A stretch of 64,000 nt of DNA from Amycolatopsis xylanica (GCF_900107045.1 NZ_FNON01000002.1:868001-932000); one strand, 5' to 3'. Counted from the stretch's first letter, positions 8,557 to 16,921 are shown. Translations and numbers: made by a program. The notes: a model not told the origin generated them from the letters alone.

Positions 8557-10758
8557 TCACCGGAGGATCTTCAGCTCGACCGTTCCGGCCGCGATGTCAC
8601 GTTCGCTGAAGCGTTCCTTCACCCACTGCTTCTTCGAGTACAACTCGGTCTGGTCGCTGTAGTGCGGCGACCGCGGGTCCGCCGACTGCGAGTACGCGAG
8701 CACGGTGCTCGCTTCCGGACGACCGGGACCGGCGAACGTCACCACGTGCAGATAGGTCGCGCCGTGCACCATCTCGGTGTAGCCACGCTTGGGGTCCCAG
8801 GCGCCGCCGATCGAGTTGAACACGCCGAGCCTGGCCGTGCCGCCGCTCATCGGGATCCGCTTGCCGCCCCGGGTGACGTACTGTGTGTCGCCCCACTTCG
8901 CGTCCAGCGGGATGCCGCCCGCGTTCAGCTCGGCGACGCTGTCGATCAGCGCCTGCCTGATCTTGGGATCGCCGGTCTTGAGCGTGTTGGGCGTGTTGAT
9001 CGGGTCCTTGGGGTCGAACGGCACCTGCCAGATATCGGCGTTGTCGGTGGCGCGGTCCCAGAACCGGTCGAACAGCAGCACGCCACGGCTGTCGACGTCG
9101 TTGCGCTTGTCCCAGGCCGCGAGCGCGTCGCAGGCCTTGCCGAGCGCGAGTTCGCGGCACATCTTCACCGTGTCGCCGGCGACCTGCTCGCCGATGTAGT
9201 TCCTGTTGGAGAACATCAGGTCGCGCATCGACTGGCCGGTGAACTTCGCCTTGGCGAGCTGGTCCGCGATCTCGGTGAAGCCGTCGCGGGTGCGGGCCTT
9301 GCGCTCGGTTTCGACCGGGCCGACGATGCGCGCGAAGCCGGTGAGCGGCTGTGCGGGGTTCATGATCCAGTAGCTGTCGTTGGAGTTCTCGAAGTAGTCA
9401 TCCCGCTTGAGAACCGGCAGGTTGGCCGGGCCGAAGACACCCGGCCGCAGCGCGTCGCGATCGGTGCCCCACGCGCAGTCCGAGCGGGAACCGTCGAGCA
9501 CGGCGAGCCCGTCACGCTGGAAGGACGCGCTGGTGTTGCACTGGGCCGCCTTGGCGTCCGTGACGTTCGGGGCCGAGTGCGTCTGCGTGTAGCCGAGCTT
9601 GCCGTGGTCGTCGGTGGCGAGGATGTTCATCCACGGCAGCCCCTGGGTCCGGCGGGTCGCTTCGATGATGGCGTCGGCCGTCTTTGCCTTGGCCAACGCG
9701 GCCAAGGTGTTGGTGAGCCTCAGGTTCTGCGCGTTGGCGTCGGCGAACGCGTACGCGAAGCCGTCCTCCCACCGCGTGACCGGACCGTAGCGCGTCGACC
9801 ACTGCGGCTTGGTGACCTGCTTGAGCGAGCCGTCCGGCTGACGCGCCGAGACGGTCACGTCGTCGCGGCGCATCTGCTCGGGCCTGCCGTCGACAAGGTA
9901 CGAAGTCGACGAAGCCAGCTTGACCTTGAACAGGGTGTACGTCCTGGTCGCGTCGGTGGCCGTGCCGCTCCACGCGGCGGTCTCGTTGTGGCCCATCCAC
10001 AAGAACGGCTGGCCTGCCATGCCGACACCCATGACGTTGAGCTTGCCCGGAATCGTCAGCTGCGACTGCCACATCCGCATCGAACCGGCCTGCCACGGCA
10101 AATGCGGGTTGGCCAGCGAGATGCCGCGGCCGTTGGCGCTCGCCGCACCGCCGATCGCGATGGCGTTGCTGCCGATGGTGAAATCGGGGTCCACCGGCTC
10201 GGGCGCCTTGCCCGGCTGCGCGCCGGTGATCGCGTCGACCTCGCCGCCCTGGCCGAACGCCAGCGAAGTCGCGTATTGATGCCGGTAGATGTCGATCTCG
10301 GTGATCGGCCTGGCCCACGCCTTACAAGTGGGATCGGTGGCTTCCTTGAGGAACTTGTTGACACCATTGGCATAACCGCGAACCGCATCGCGGATGTCAC
10401 CGTCTACTTGGGACAGAAGGCCGTCGACGACCTTGTTGTCGTTGAGGCGCTGGAAGTACAGGTCGCTCGAAAGGTTGGTCGACGCCCTGGTCAGCATGCC
10501 GATCGGCACCGCGTCCGGACCGTACTGGGCGGACCGGCTCGCGCTGGTGGTGAGCGCGGTTTCCTCGATGGCGCACAGGTTGTCGCGGGCGGCCGCGTAG
10601 CCCTGGCCGTAGCCGAGGCTTTCGTAGTCCTTCGCGACGATGTGCGGAATCCCGTATTCGGTGTATCGGATGACCGTCGGCGCCGGGCTCGCGGTCGCAG
10701 GCACGGCGCCGATCAGTCCTAACGCGACAGTCAGAATGAGGCTTTTTCGGAGCAGCAC
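8557..10758 (-). CDS. Secreted penicillin-acylase family Ntn hydrolase (AHL/lipopeptide acylase type)
   Basis: This protein of about 733 residues is a secreted Ntn-hydrolase precursor. The N-terminus is a signal peptide (LLRKSLILTVALGLIGAVPA, cleavage near TASPA). The alpha-chain begins with IRYTEYGIPHIVAKDYESLG, typical of aculeacin A and acyl-homoserine-lactone acylases. The autocatalytic site is at DFTIGSNAIAIGG, where the serine would become the beta-chain N-terminal nucleophile. The following LANPHLPW and the later NDSYWIMNPAQPL are conserved substrate-pocket segments. The GTG start at 10758 follows a GAAGGGGGAG box; upstream in-frame sequence has no signal features. Expected activity is removal of long acyl chains from lactones or lipopeptides; the exact substrate cannot be told. 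It is a single gene with its own terminator, between two copies of a 32-base repeat. Confidence 0.9.
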   Translation of the reverse strand: MLLRKSLILTVALGLIGAVPATASPAPTVIRYTEYGIPHIVAKDYESLGYGQGYAAARDNLCAIEETALTTSASRSAQYGPDAVPIGMLTRASTNLSSDLYFQRLNDNKVVDGLLSQVDGDIRDAVRGYANGVNKFLKEATDPTCKAWARPITEIDIYRHQYATSLAFGQGGEVDAITGAQPGKAPEPVDPDFTIGSNAIAIGGAASANGRGISLANPHLPWQAGSMRMWQSQLTIPGKLNVMGVGMAGQPFLWMGHNETAAWSGTATDATRTYTLFKVKLASSTSYLVDGRPEQMRRDDVTVSARQPDGSLKQVTKPQWSTRYGPVTRWEDGFAYAFADANAQNLRLTNTLAALAKAKTADAIIEATRRTQGLPWMNILATDDHGKLGYTQTHSAPNVTDAKAAQCNTSASFQRDGLAVLDGSRSDCAWGTDRDALRPGVFGPANLPVLKRDDYFENSNDSYWIMNPAQPLTGFARIVGPVETERKARTRDGFTEIADQLAKAKFTGQSMRDLMFSNRNYIGEQVAGDTVKMCRELALGKACDALAAWDKRNDVDSRGVLLFDRFWDRATDNADIWQVPFDPKDPINTPNTLKTGDPKIRQALIDSVAELNAGGIPLDAKWGDTQYVTRGGKRIPMSGGTARLGVFNSIGGAWDPKRGYTEMVHGATYLHVVTFAGPGRPEASTVLAYSQSADPRSPHYSDQTELYSKKQWVKERFSERDIAAGTVELKILR

Positions 10759-10766
10759 AGTGCTCC

Positions 10767-10798
10767 CCCTTCTGTGTGAGGTTCGTACCGTGAAGACG
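10767..10798. repeat. Copy B of the 32-base direct repeat, at the acylase start
   Basis: This copy lies directly upstream of the acylase GTG, and its CCCTTCT end is part of the acylase ribosome-binding region on the minus strand. The other copy is downstream of the gene at 8454-8485. In both cases a GC-rich hairpin lies next to the repeat, here at 10813-10832. Confidence 0.7.
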
Positions 10799-10812
10799 TG
10801 CTGCGGTGGATT

Positions 10813-10832
10813 CGCCGGGTGGCCGCCCGGCG
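10813..10832. terminator. Short GC hairpin after the ArsR-like gene
   Basis: Arms CGCCGGG and CCCGGCG around a 6-base loop, 12 bases past the stop of the minus-strand regulator gene. It could end that transcript or be part of the leader of the acylase. Confidence 0.5.
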
Positions 10833-10844
10833 AGCACCGTGGTG

Positions 10845-11417
10845 CTATTCCTCCCTGTCCGGCTTGGGAAAGGCGACCCAGCGGACGACGATCTCCCGCG
10901 CTTCCGGCGGGATCTCGTCGTCGGGTCGCCAATACGTTTTGAGCAGCTCGATGTACTCCTGCCAGAAGCGCACGAGTTCATCGGGCGTCAGGCGGACCCC
11001 GCCGCGTGAGAAGAGAAAATGATCGGCCCACTCGCCCATCGAGTCACGCTGGGCATGGAAAGCGGCCATTTCATCGAGATCCTCAGCGAACGCGCGCTGA
11101 TAGGTCTCCTCGAAGACCGCGCGCATCTCGTCGCTTTGCCTGCTGAGAGGCGCCCAGCGGAGATCGCGCGGTTTGGCGCGCCACCAGCGTTGCTTGCCCT
11201 TGGCGAGCTCGGGCACGTCTTCGACGAAACCGTGCTTGGCGAGCTCACGCAGGTGATAGCTGGTGGCGCCGGTGTTCTCGCCGAGTGCTTTGGCGAGTGT
11301 GGTGGCCGTGGCCGGGCCGCCGCGGAGTTCGTCCAGGATGCGACGGCGCAACGGGTGCGTCATCGCCTTGAGCACACCGGGGTCGGTGATCTCTTCTGGC
11401 TGCGGCGGTCCGGTCAC
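10845..11417 (-). CDS. ArsR-like winged-helix regulator (HTH_20 type)
   Basis: This 190-residue DNA-binding protein has an N-terminal winged helix (MTHPLRRRILDELRGGPATATTLAKALGENTGATSYHLRELAKHGF, given here as spanning residues 19-63) typical of ArsR-like HTH_20 regulators. The C-terminal half is helical and acidic with no recognised metal-binding cysteines, so it is probably not a metal sensor. The start is a GTG with little of a ribosome-binding site. A perfect 12-base inverted repeat lies 18-49 bases upstream and is the obvious autoregulatory operator. Because the next gene on the same strand is the acylase, 87 bases downstream, the regulator may also control it. Confidence 0.87.
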   Translation of the reverse strand: MTGPPQPEEITDPGVLKAMTHPLRRRILDELRGGPATATTLAKALGENTGATSYHLRELAKHGFVEDVPELAKGKQRWWRAKPRDLRWAPLSRQSDEMRAVFEETYQRAFAEDLDEMAAFHAQRDSMGEWADHFLFSRGGVRLTPDELVRFWQEYIELLKTYWRPDDEIPPEAREIVVRWVAFPKPDREE

Positions 11418-11434
11418 GACTCCAAGCTAACGCG

Positions 11435-11466
11435 TGCACAGAAACCTGTGCAAAGGTTTCTGTGCA
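11435..11466. promoter_or_regulatory. Perfect inverted repeat upstream of the ArsR-like gene
   Basis: Arms TGCACAGAAACC and GGTTTCTGTGCA are perfect complements around TGTGCAAA. The centre repeats the TGTGCA hexamer once more. The element lies between the dipeptidase stop and the regulator start. No T run follows it, so an operator is more likely than a terminator. Confidence 0.65.
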
Positions 11467-11475
11467 AGTTCAGGG

Positions 11476-12903
11476 TCATCCCTGAGCGTGCGCGTCCAGC
11501 AGGTAGGCGACGGCCTCGGTGACCTGCTTCGCGAACTCGATGTTCAGCCACTCGTCGGGGACGTGGATGTTCGAGTCGGGCCCGCAGGCGCCGGTGACCA
11601 GGAACTGGGCTTCCGGGTAGAGCTCGCCCAGCAGGCCCATGAACGGGATCGAGCCGCCCATGCCCGCGCTGCCGTGCGGCTGCCCGAACACGTCGGCGCT
11701 GACCTGCTCCAGCGCCTTGGTCAGCCACGGCGCCTCGGCGGGCGCGTTCCAGCCGTTCTCGGCCTGGACGTCCTCCAGCGTGACCTTCGCGCCGTACGGC
11801 ACGTCCTCGGTGAGGACCTTCTTCAACGCGGTCATGGCGGCTTGAGCGTCGGCCGTCGGCGGGAGACGGAAGCTCAGCGTCAACGTCGTCGAGTCGCGCA
11901 GCACGTTGCCGGCGTCGGCGGGCTCCGGCATTCCGGAGGCGCCGATGACCGACAGCGTCGGCCGCCAGGTGTTGTTGAGGATCAGCTCCAGGTCGTCGTC
12001 CGCAACCGGGCGCATGCCCTCGACCAGCGGGAAGATCGTCTTGATGCGGCCGGGCGCGATCGCCACCAGCCCCTCGGCCTCGGCGAGCCGGTTCGCCGGG
12101 ATCTCGACGCTCAGCTCGCCGAGCTTGATCTCGCCGGTCGCGGAGTCTTCGATGCGGTCGAGCAGCTGCCGCAGGATCCGGAACGAGCTCGGCACGACAC
12201 CGCTCGCCATGCCGGAGTGCTGGGCGGAGTCGAGCACGCGCACGGTGACCGACAGGTGCAGCATGCCGCGCAGCGCGGTGGTCAGCCAGAGCCGGTCGTA
12301 GTCGGAGCCACCCGCGTCGAGGCAGACGACCAGCGACACGTTGCCGAGCCGCTCGCTCAGGTGCTCCATGTACGCGGGCAGGTCAGGGCTGCCGGACTCC
12401 TCGGCGGTCTCCAGCAGGATGACCGAACGCGCGTGCGCGCCGCCACCAGCGTGCACGGCTTCCAGCGCGGTCGTCGCCGCGTAGCCGGAGTAGCCGTCGT
12501 CGACGGCGCCGCGGCCGTAGAGCCTGCCGTCGCGGATCACCGGCTTCCACGGGTCGAGCCCCTCGGACCAGCCACCGACCGGCGGCTGCTTGTCGAGGTG
12601 TCCATAAAGGAGCACCGTGCCCTTGTCTTCGGCGCCGGGGGTGGCCGGGACGTCGACGATCAGCACCGGGGTCCGCTCGCCGAGCTGGATGATGTCCAGC
12701 TTCGCGCCGGGCAGGTTCCGGGAGGTGATCCACTCCCGGACGTGTTCGATGGCGGCCATCAGCTTGCCGCTGGCCTGCCACGAAGCGTCGAACGCCGGCG
12801 ACAGGGCAGGGATCTCCACCAGGCCGGACAGACTCGGCAACACCGCGTCCGTCCAGTTGGTCAGGACGGTTTCGCGTACGGTTTTCTGCTCCACGCCCGC
12901 CAT
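11476..12903 (-). CDS. M20 family dipeptidase
   Basis: This 475-residue cytoplasmic protein is an M20/M25/M40 metallopeptidase of the CNDP-like dipeptidase type. The metal-binding motifs are readable: His and Asp in VLLYGHLDKQPP, the bridging Asp in LYGRGAVDDGYSG, the general-base pair in LLETAEESGSP, and the later Asp in VVCLDAGG. The dimerisation (lid) domain lies in the middle of the protein and the catalytic domain resumes before the C-terminus (GSIPFMGLLGELYP). The expected function is hydrolysis of dipeptides using two zinc ions. The ATG lies at the edge of the 341-base spacer upstream of the dehydrogenase operon. It stands alone. Confidence 0.93.
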   Translation of the reverse strand: MAGVEQKTVRETVLTNWTDAVLPSLSGLVEIPALSPAFDASWQASGKLMAAIEHVREWITSRNLPGAKLDIIQLGERTPVLIVDVPATPGAEDKGTVLLYGHLDKQPPVGGWSEGLDPWKPVIRDGRLYGRGAVDDGYSGYAATTALEAVHAGGGAHARSVILLETAEESGSPDLPAYMEHLSERLGNVSLVVCLDAGGSDYDRLWLTTALRGMLHLSVTVRVLDSAQHSGMASGVVPSSFRILRQLLDRIEDSATGEIKLGELSVEIPANRLAEAEGLVAIAPGRIKTIFPLVEGMRPVADDDLELILNNTWRPTLSVIGASGMPEPADAGNVLRDSTTLTLSFRLPPTADAQAAMTALKKVLTEDVPYGAKVTLEDVQAENGWNAPAEAPWLTKALEQVSADVFGQPHGSAGMGGSIPFMGLLGELYPEAQFLVTGACGPDSNIHVPDEWLNIEFAKQVTEAVAYLLDAHAQG

Positions 12904-13244
12904 CCTGCCACGGTGACGGAGGTCACGAACCCTTCAGGAGTCGTGAGTGACGATGCCCGTTCGCACGGTCATGAACGCTCACGACCGCAGGTGAGGTGAC
13001 GAACCCTCGGCAGCCCCATGGTCGGGTGTCCGAGCATTTTCGCTGCTCAGCCCCGGTTTCTCAGCAACAAATCAGCATCCCTGGCTCACCAAAAGCGCCG
13101 TCGGCATGCCAGGATGTGCGCGTGAACCGTCAACGCCGACGGTGGCTCTAGCGCTTCAGGACCGAATGCGCAGGTCGCCGACGGTGAAGTCGTAGTGGCC
13201 GCCACAAGCGGCCGCGCGGCAACCGACATCAAGGAGACAAGCGC
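12904..13244. other. 341-base spacer between dipeptidase and dehydrogenase operon
   Basis: No gene is visible. At 12940-12985 it holds a palindromic element whose ends read GTCGTGAGTG and CGCTCACGAC, the same type as at 35589, 41383 and 41638. The rest must carry the divergent promoters of the dipeptidase and the 2-oxoacid dehydrogenase operon. An AAGGAGA box lies just before the E1 alpha ATG. No adjacent Lrp/BkdR-type regulator gene is present. Confidence 0.7.
12940..12985. repeat. GTCGTGAGTG-type palindromic repeat
   Basis: The outer arms GTCGTGAGTG and CGCTCACGAC pair with one mismatch around a 26-base middle that differs from the other copies. The shared outer arms define the family with 35589-35634, 41383-41432 and 41638-41686. 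Confidence 0.7.
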
Positions 13245-14453
13245 ATGTCGTCCCCCGAACAGTGGACGCACCCGGAGCCTGGGGCCGGGCCGGCCGCCGA
13301 AGCCGCCCAACCATCCCCGGAGCAGGTGATAGCCGGTTTGCGAGCAACCAGCGAAGGTGGGGAAGAGCTCACTCAGCTGCTGACCCCCGAAGGCGAACGC
13401 GTCCACTCGTCGCAGTTCGACCCGTACATCGCGGACATCGACGACGAAGCGCTGCGCGGTCTCTACCGCGACATGGTGCTCGTCCGCCGCGCCGACCGTG
13501 AAGCCAACGCGATGCAGCGCCAGGGCCAGCTGGGCATCTGGGTCCCGCTGCTGGGCCAGGAGGCCGCGCAGATCGGCTCCGGGCGCGCGATGCGCAAGGG
13601 CGACATGGCGTTCCCCAGCTACCGCGAGCACGGCGTCGCGTACACCCGCGGTGTCGACCTCAAAGAGGTGCTCGGCATCTTCCGCTGCACCGATCACAGC
13701 AGCTGGGACTACAAGGAGCACGGCTTCCACCCGTACTGCATCGTGATCGGCAACCAGGTGCTCAACGCCACCGGGTACGCGATGGGCCAGAAGTTCGACG
13801 GCAAGGTCGGCGACGACAACGGCGAAGCGACGGTCACGTACTTCGGCGACGGCGCCACCAGCCAGGGCGACGTCCACGAGGGCTTCGTCTGGGCCGCGGT
13901 CTACGACGCGCCGCTCGTGTTCTTCTGCCAGAACAACCAGTGGGCCATCTCCGAGCCGACCGAGCGCCAGTCGCGCCTGCCGCTGTACCAGCGCGCCCGC
14001 GGCTACGGCTTCCCCGGCATCCGGGTCGACGGCAACGACGTGCTCGCCTGCCTCGCGGTCACCCGCTGGGCGCTCGAGGAGTGCAGGCACGGCAACGGCC
14101 CGGTGCTGATCGAGGCGTTCACCTACCGGATGGACGCGCACACCACCACCGACGACCCCACCCGCTACCGGCTCTCCGACGAGCTGGAGGAGTGGAAGCT
14201 CAAGGACCCGATCGAGCGCGTGCGGGCCTACCTCGCCCGCAACGGCGGCGCCGACCACGAGTTCTTCGACCAGGTGCAGGCCGACGCGGACGCGTTCGCC
14301 GCCGACCTGCGCGACTACTGCTTCAACATGCCGGAACCGCCGCCCGAGCGGATCTTCTCGAACGTCTACGCCGAGAACTCGCCGGTGCTGGACGCGCAGC
14401 GTGAAGAGTTCCTCTCCTACCTCGACGGCTTCGCAGCGGCGGGTGAGCACTGA
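13245..14453 (+). CDS. 2-oxoacid dehydrogenase E1 component, alpha subunit
   Basis: This 402-residue subunit binds thiamine diphosphate and decarboxylates the 2-oxoacid. The ThDP motif starts at GDGATSQGDVHEGF (about residue 201) and ends about 30 residues later at NNQWAIS, matching the GDG-x(25-30)-NN rule. The phosphorylation-loop region YRMDAHTTTDDPTRYR is also conserved. The separate alpha and beta subunits plus the following E2 indicate either a branched-chain keto-acid or pyruvate complex; the alpha/beta arrangement in actinomycetes and the sequence style favour branched-chain substrates (BkdA-like), but I cannot exclude pyruvate. The ATG has an AAGGAGA box. The stop overlaps the next start (TGATG). 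Confidence 0.92.
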   Translation: MSSPEQWTHPEPGAGPAAEAAQPSPEQVIAGLRATSEGGEELTQLLTPEGERVHSSQFDPYIADIDDEALRGLYRDMVLVRRADREANAMQRQGQLGIWVPLLGQEAAQIGSGRAMRKGDMAFPSYREHGVAYTRGVDLKEVLGIFRCTDHSSWDYKEHGFHPYCIVIGNQVLNATGYAMGQKFDGKVGDDNGEATVTYFGDGATSQGDVHEGFVWAAVYDAPLVFFCQNNQWAISEPTERQSRLPLYQRARGYGFPGIRVDGNDVLACLAVTRWALEECRHGNGPVLIEAFTYRMDAHTTTDDPTRYRLSDELEEWKLKDPIERVRAYLARNGGADHEFFDQVQADADAFAADLRDYCFNMPEPPPERIFSNVYAENSPVLDAQREEFLSYLDGFAAAGEH

Positions 14454-15451
14454 TGGCCAACGAAGACATTCAGAAACTGACCATCGGCAAGGCGATCAAC
14501 CTCGGTCTTCGCCGCTCGATGGAGGCCAACAACCGGGTCATCGTCATGGGCGAGGACGTCGGCAAGCTCGGTGGCGTCTTCCGCATCACCGACGGCCTGC
14601 AGAAGGACTTCGGCGAGCAGCGCGTGCTGGACACGCCGCTGGCCGAGTCGGGCATCATCGGCACCGCGGTCGGCCTGGCCGTGCGCGGGTTCCGCCCGGT
14701 GTGCGAGATCCAGTTCGAGGGCTTCATCTTCCCCGGCTTCGACCAGATCGTCAGCCAGGTCGCGAAGCTGCACTACCGGACGCAGGGCAAGGTCAAGATG
14801 CCCATCGTGATCCGGGTGCCGTTCGGCGGCGGCATCGGCGCGGTCGAGCACCACTCCGAGTCCCCCGAATCGCTGTTCGCGCACGTCGCGGGCCTCAAGG
14901 TGGTCGCGGTCTCCAACGCGGTCGACGCGTACTGGGGCATCCAGCAGGCCATCGACTCCGACGACCCGATCCTGTTCTTCGAGCCGAAGCGGCTGTACCA
15001 CTCGGGCGCCATGCGCACCGAGGTCGACACCACCGCCACGCCCGACCCGCTGTTCAAGTCCCGCGTCGTGCGGCCCGGCGACTCGGTGACCGTGGTCGCG
15101 TACGGCCCGTCGGTGAAGGTCGCGCTCGACGCGGCCACCGCCGCCGAGGAGGAGGGCAAGTCGCTCGAGGTCATCGACCTGCGCACGCTCTCGCCGCTGG
15201 ACCTGGGCCCGGTGTTCGAGTCGGTGCGCAAGACCGGCCGTCTCATCGCGCTCAGCGAGGCGCCTTCGGAGTCCTCGCTGACCTCGGAGATCGCCGCGCG
15301 CGTGCAGCAGGAGTGCTTCTACTCGCTGGAAGCGCCCGTGCTGCGGGTGACCGGATTCGACACGCCGTACCCGCCCGCGAAGCTCGAGGAGCACTACCTC
15401 CCCGACCTCGACCGGGTGCTGCACGCCGTCGACCGTTCGCTGGGCTGGTGA
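14453..15451 (+). CDS. 2-oxoacid dehydrogenase E1 component, beta subunit
   Basis: This 332-residue transketolase-like subunit forms the E1 heterotetramer with the alpha subunit. Typical segments are VIVMGEDVGKLGGVFRITDG near residue 30, RVLDTPLAESGIIGTAVGLA, and the C-terminal transketolase domain with DLRTLSPLD and GFDTPYPPAKLEEHYLPD. Length and motifs are complete. It is the second gene of the operon, overlapping E1 alpha by one base and lying four bases before E2, which fits stoichiometric synthesis. BkdB-like is the most likely assignment. Confidence 0.93.
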   Translation: MANEDIQKLTIGKAINLGLRRSMEANNRVIVMGEDVGKLGGVFRITDGLQKDFGEQRVLDTPLAESGIIGTAVGLAVRGFRPVCEIQFEGFIFPGFDQIVSQVAKLHYRTQGKVKMPIVIRVPFGGGIGAVEHHSESPESLFAHVAGLKVVAVSNAVDAYWGIQQAIDSDDPILFFEPKRLYHSGAMRTEVDTTATPDPLFKSRVVRPGDSVTVVAYGPSVKVALDAATAAEEEGKSLEVIDLRTLSPLDLGPVFESVRKTGRLIALSEAPSESSLTSEIAARVQQECFYSLEAPVLRVTGFDTPYPPAKLEEHYLPDLDRVLHAVDRSLGW

Positions 15452-15455
15452 CGGA

Positions 15456-16835
15456 ATGCCTACGTACAAGCAGTTCCCGCTGTCGGACACGGCCGAAGGC
15501 CTGACCGAGGCCGACATCCTCAACTGGCACGTCAAGCCGGGCGACGAGGTCAAGGTCAACCAGATCGTCGTCGAGATCGAGACCGCGAAGGCGGCCGTCG
15601 AGCTGCCGATCCCGTGGGCAGGCGTGATCACCGAGCTGCACGTCGAGCCGGGCCAGACGGTCGAGGTCGGCACGCCGATCCTGACCATGGACGTCGACCC
15701 CGGCGGCGCGGCGGCCCCCGCGGCCACGCCCACCCCCGCCGCCTCGCCCGCCGAAGAAGCCCCCGCCGAAGAGGAGATGAAGCCGCTGGTCGGCTACGGC
15801 TCCAAGGCGGTCGTCACCAAGCGCCGCGCTCGAAAAAGCCCGGAAGCCACTTCCGTCACGTCCGATACCCCGAAAGCCACTTCCGTCAGGTCTGATCTGA
15901 CGAAAGCCACTTTCGGGCAATCACCGGTACCAGCCGCTCCGGCCGCGCCGGTCAAGGGTGGGTATGTGCCGCTGGCCAAGCCGCCGGTGCGCAAGCTCGC
16001 CAAGGACCTCGGCGTCGACCTCCACGCGCTGACCGGCACGGCGGCGGGTGGCGTGATCACCCGCGAGGACGTGCACCTGGCCGCCAACGGCTCGGCGGGC
16101 ACGCTGCCGGTCGAGCAGTCCACTGTGGACCCGTCCAGCCGGGAACGCCGGGTGCCCGTCAAGGGTGTCCGCAAGGCGACCGCGGCCGCGATGGTGCAGA
16201 GCGCGTACACCGCACCGCACGTCACGGAGTTCCTGACCATCGACGTCACGCCGATGATGGAGTTCCGCGAGAAGCTGAAGAAGTCGCGCGAGTTCGCGGG
16301 CGTCAAGGTCACCCCGCTGACCTTCGCCGCGAAGGCGGTCTGCCTGGCCGCGAAGCGCACTCCGGACGTCAACGCGGTGTGGGACGAGGCCGCGCAGGAG
16401 ATCGTCTACAAGGACTATGTGCACCTCGGGATCGCCGCGGCCACGCCGCGCGGGCTCATCGTGCCCAAGGTCCGCGACGCCGACGCGATGTCACTCAAGG
16501 AGCTCGCGGTCGCGCTGACGCAGCTCACCGAGACGGCCCGTGAAGGCAAGACGTCCCCTGCGGACATGGCGAACGGGACCATCACGATCACCAACGTCGG
16601 CGTCTTCGGCGTCGACACCGGCACCCCGATCATCAACCCCGGCGAGTCCGCGATCCTGTGCCTCGGCGCGATCAAGGACACCCCGTGGGTGGTCGACGGT
16701 GAGATCAAGGTCCGCAAGGTGCTCCAGCTCTCGCTGAGCTTCGACCACCGCGTGGTCGACGGCCAGCAGGGCTCCGAGTTCCTGGCCGACGTCGGCGCGC
16801 TCCTCGCCGACCCCGCGGTCGCCATCACCTACTAG
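15456..16835 (+). CDS. 2-oxoacid dehydrogenase E2 acyltransferase with repeat-derived linker
   Basis: This 459-residue core enzyme transfers the acyl group to CoA. A single lipoyl domain (residues 1-75) carries the lipoylated lysine in EIETAKAAVE at about residue 45. A Pro/Ala/Glu linker follows, then the subunit-binding domain (KPPVRKLAKDLGVDLHALTG, about 174-208) and the catalytic domain ending in SFDHRVVDGQQG with the active-site His at about 431 and Asp at 435. Residues about 128-155 of the linker are three near-identical 10-residue units (PEATSVTSDT, PKATSVRSDL, TKATFGQSPV) encoded by 30-base repeats that match an intergenic palindromic repeat at 29886-29971. No E3 gene is adjacent. A hairpin ends the operon. 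Confidence 0.93.
   Translation: MPTYKQFPLSDTAEGLTEADILNWHVKPGDEVKVNQIVVEIETAKAAVELPIPWAGVITELHVEPGQTVEVGTPILTMDVDPGGAAAPAATPTPAASPAEEAPAEEEMKPLVGYGSKAVVTKRRARKSPEATSVTSDTPKATSVRSDLTKATFGQSPVPAAPAAPVKGGYVPLAKPPVRKLAKDLGVDLHALTGTAAGGVITREDVHLAANGSAGTLPVEQSTVDPSSRERRVPVKGVRKATAAAMVQSAYTAPHVTEFLTIDVTPMMEFREKLKKSREFAGVKVTPLTFAAKAVCLAAKRTPDVNAVWDEAAQEIVYKDYVHLGIAAATPRGLIVPKVRDADAMSLKELAVALTQLTETAREGKTSPADMANGTITITNVGVFGVDTGTPIINPGESAILCLGAIKDTPWVVDGEIKVRKVLQLSLSFDHRVVDGQQGSEFLADVGALLADPAVAITY
15842..15920 (+). repeat. Interspersed GAAAGCCACTT repeat inside the E2 linker coding sequence
   Basis: Units beginning G(G/A)AAGCCACTT at 15842, 15872 and 15902 are spaced exactly 30 bases apart, so the reading frame is kept and each adds ten residues. 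The second unit, GAAAGCCACTTCCGTCAGGT, differs at one base from GAAAGCCACTTTCGTCAGGT in the intergenic element at 29893. TCTGATCTGAC after it corresponds to the intergenic ATCTGAC arm. This supports insertion or recruitment of the mobile-like repeat into a tolerant linker. Confidence 0.85.
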
Positions 16836-16842
16836 AACCGGG

Positions 16843-16887
16843 ACAAAGCGGGCTATATCCCCCGGGATGTGGCCCGCTTTGTTTTAT
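16843..16887. terminator. Terminator after the dehydrogenase operon
   Basis: Arms ACAAAGCGGGC and GCCCGCTTTGT followed by TTTAT, with an 18-base GC-rich loop. It is a diverged member of the GGGATAAAGC palindrome group and lies eight bases past the E2 stop. Confidence 0.8.
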
Positions 16888-16891
16888 CCAT

Positions 16892-16921
16892 TTGACGGAG
16901 TGAGCGCTCACTCCGTAGCTT
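16892..16921 (+). promoter_or_regulatory. TetR promoter with embedded 22-base operator
   Basis: A TTGACG -35 box (16892-16897) and TAGCTT -10 box (16916-16921) are 18 bases apart. Between and overlapping them lies a perfect palindrome at 16895-16916 with arms ACGGAGTGAGC/GCTCACTCCGT, of the GGAGTGAGCGCTCACTCC type commonly bound by TetR proteins. Binding would block both promoter boxes, so the regulator and ABC exporter downstream are probably autorepressed. Confidence 0.8.

Noticed and set aside
8449-10722. 757-codon plus-strand frame over the acylase gene
   Set aside because: The minus strand encodes an intact acylase with signal peptide and catalytic serine. The plus frame has no recognisable domain.
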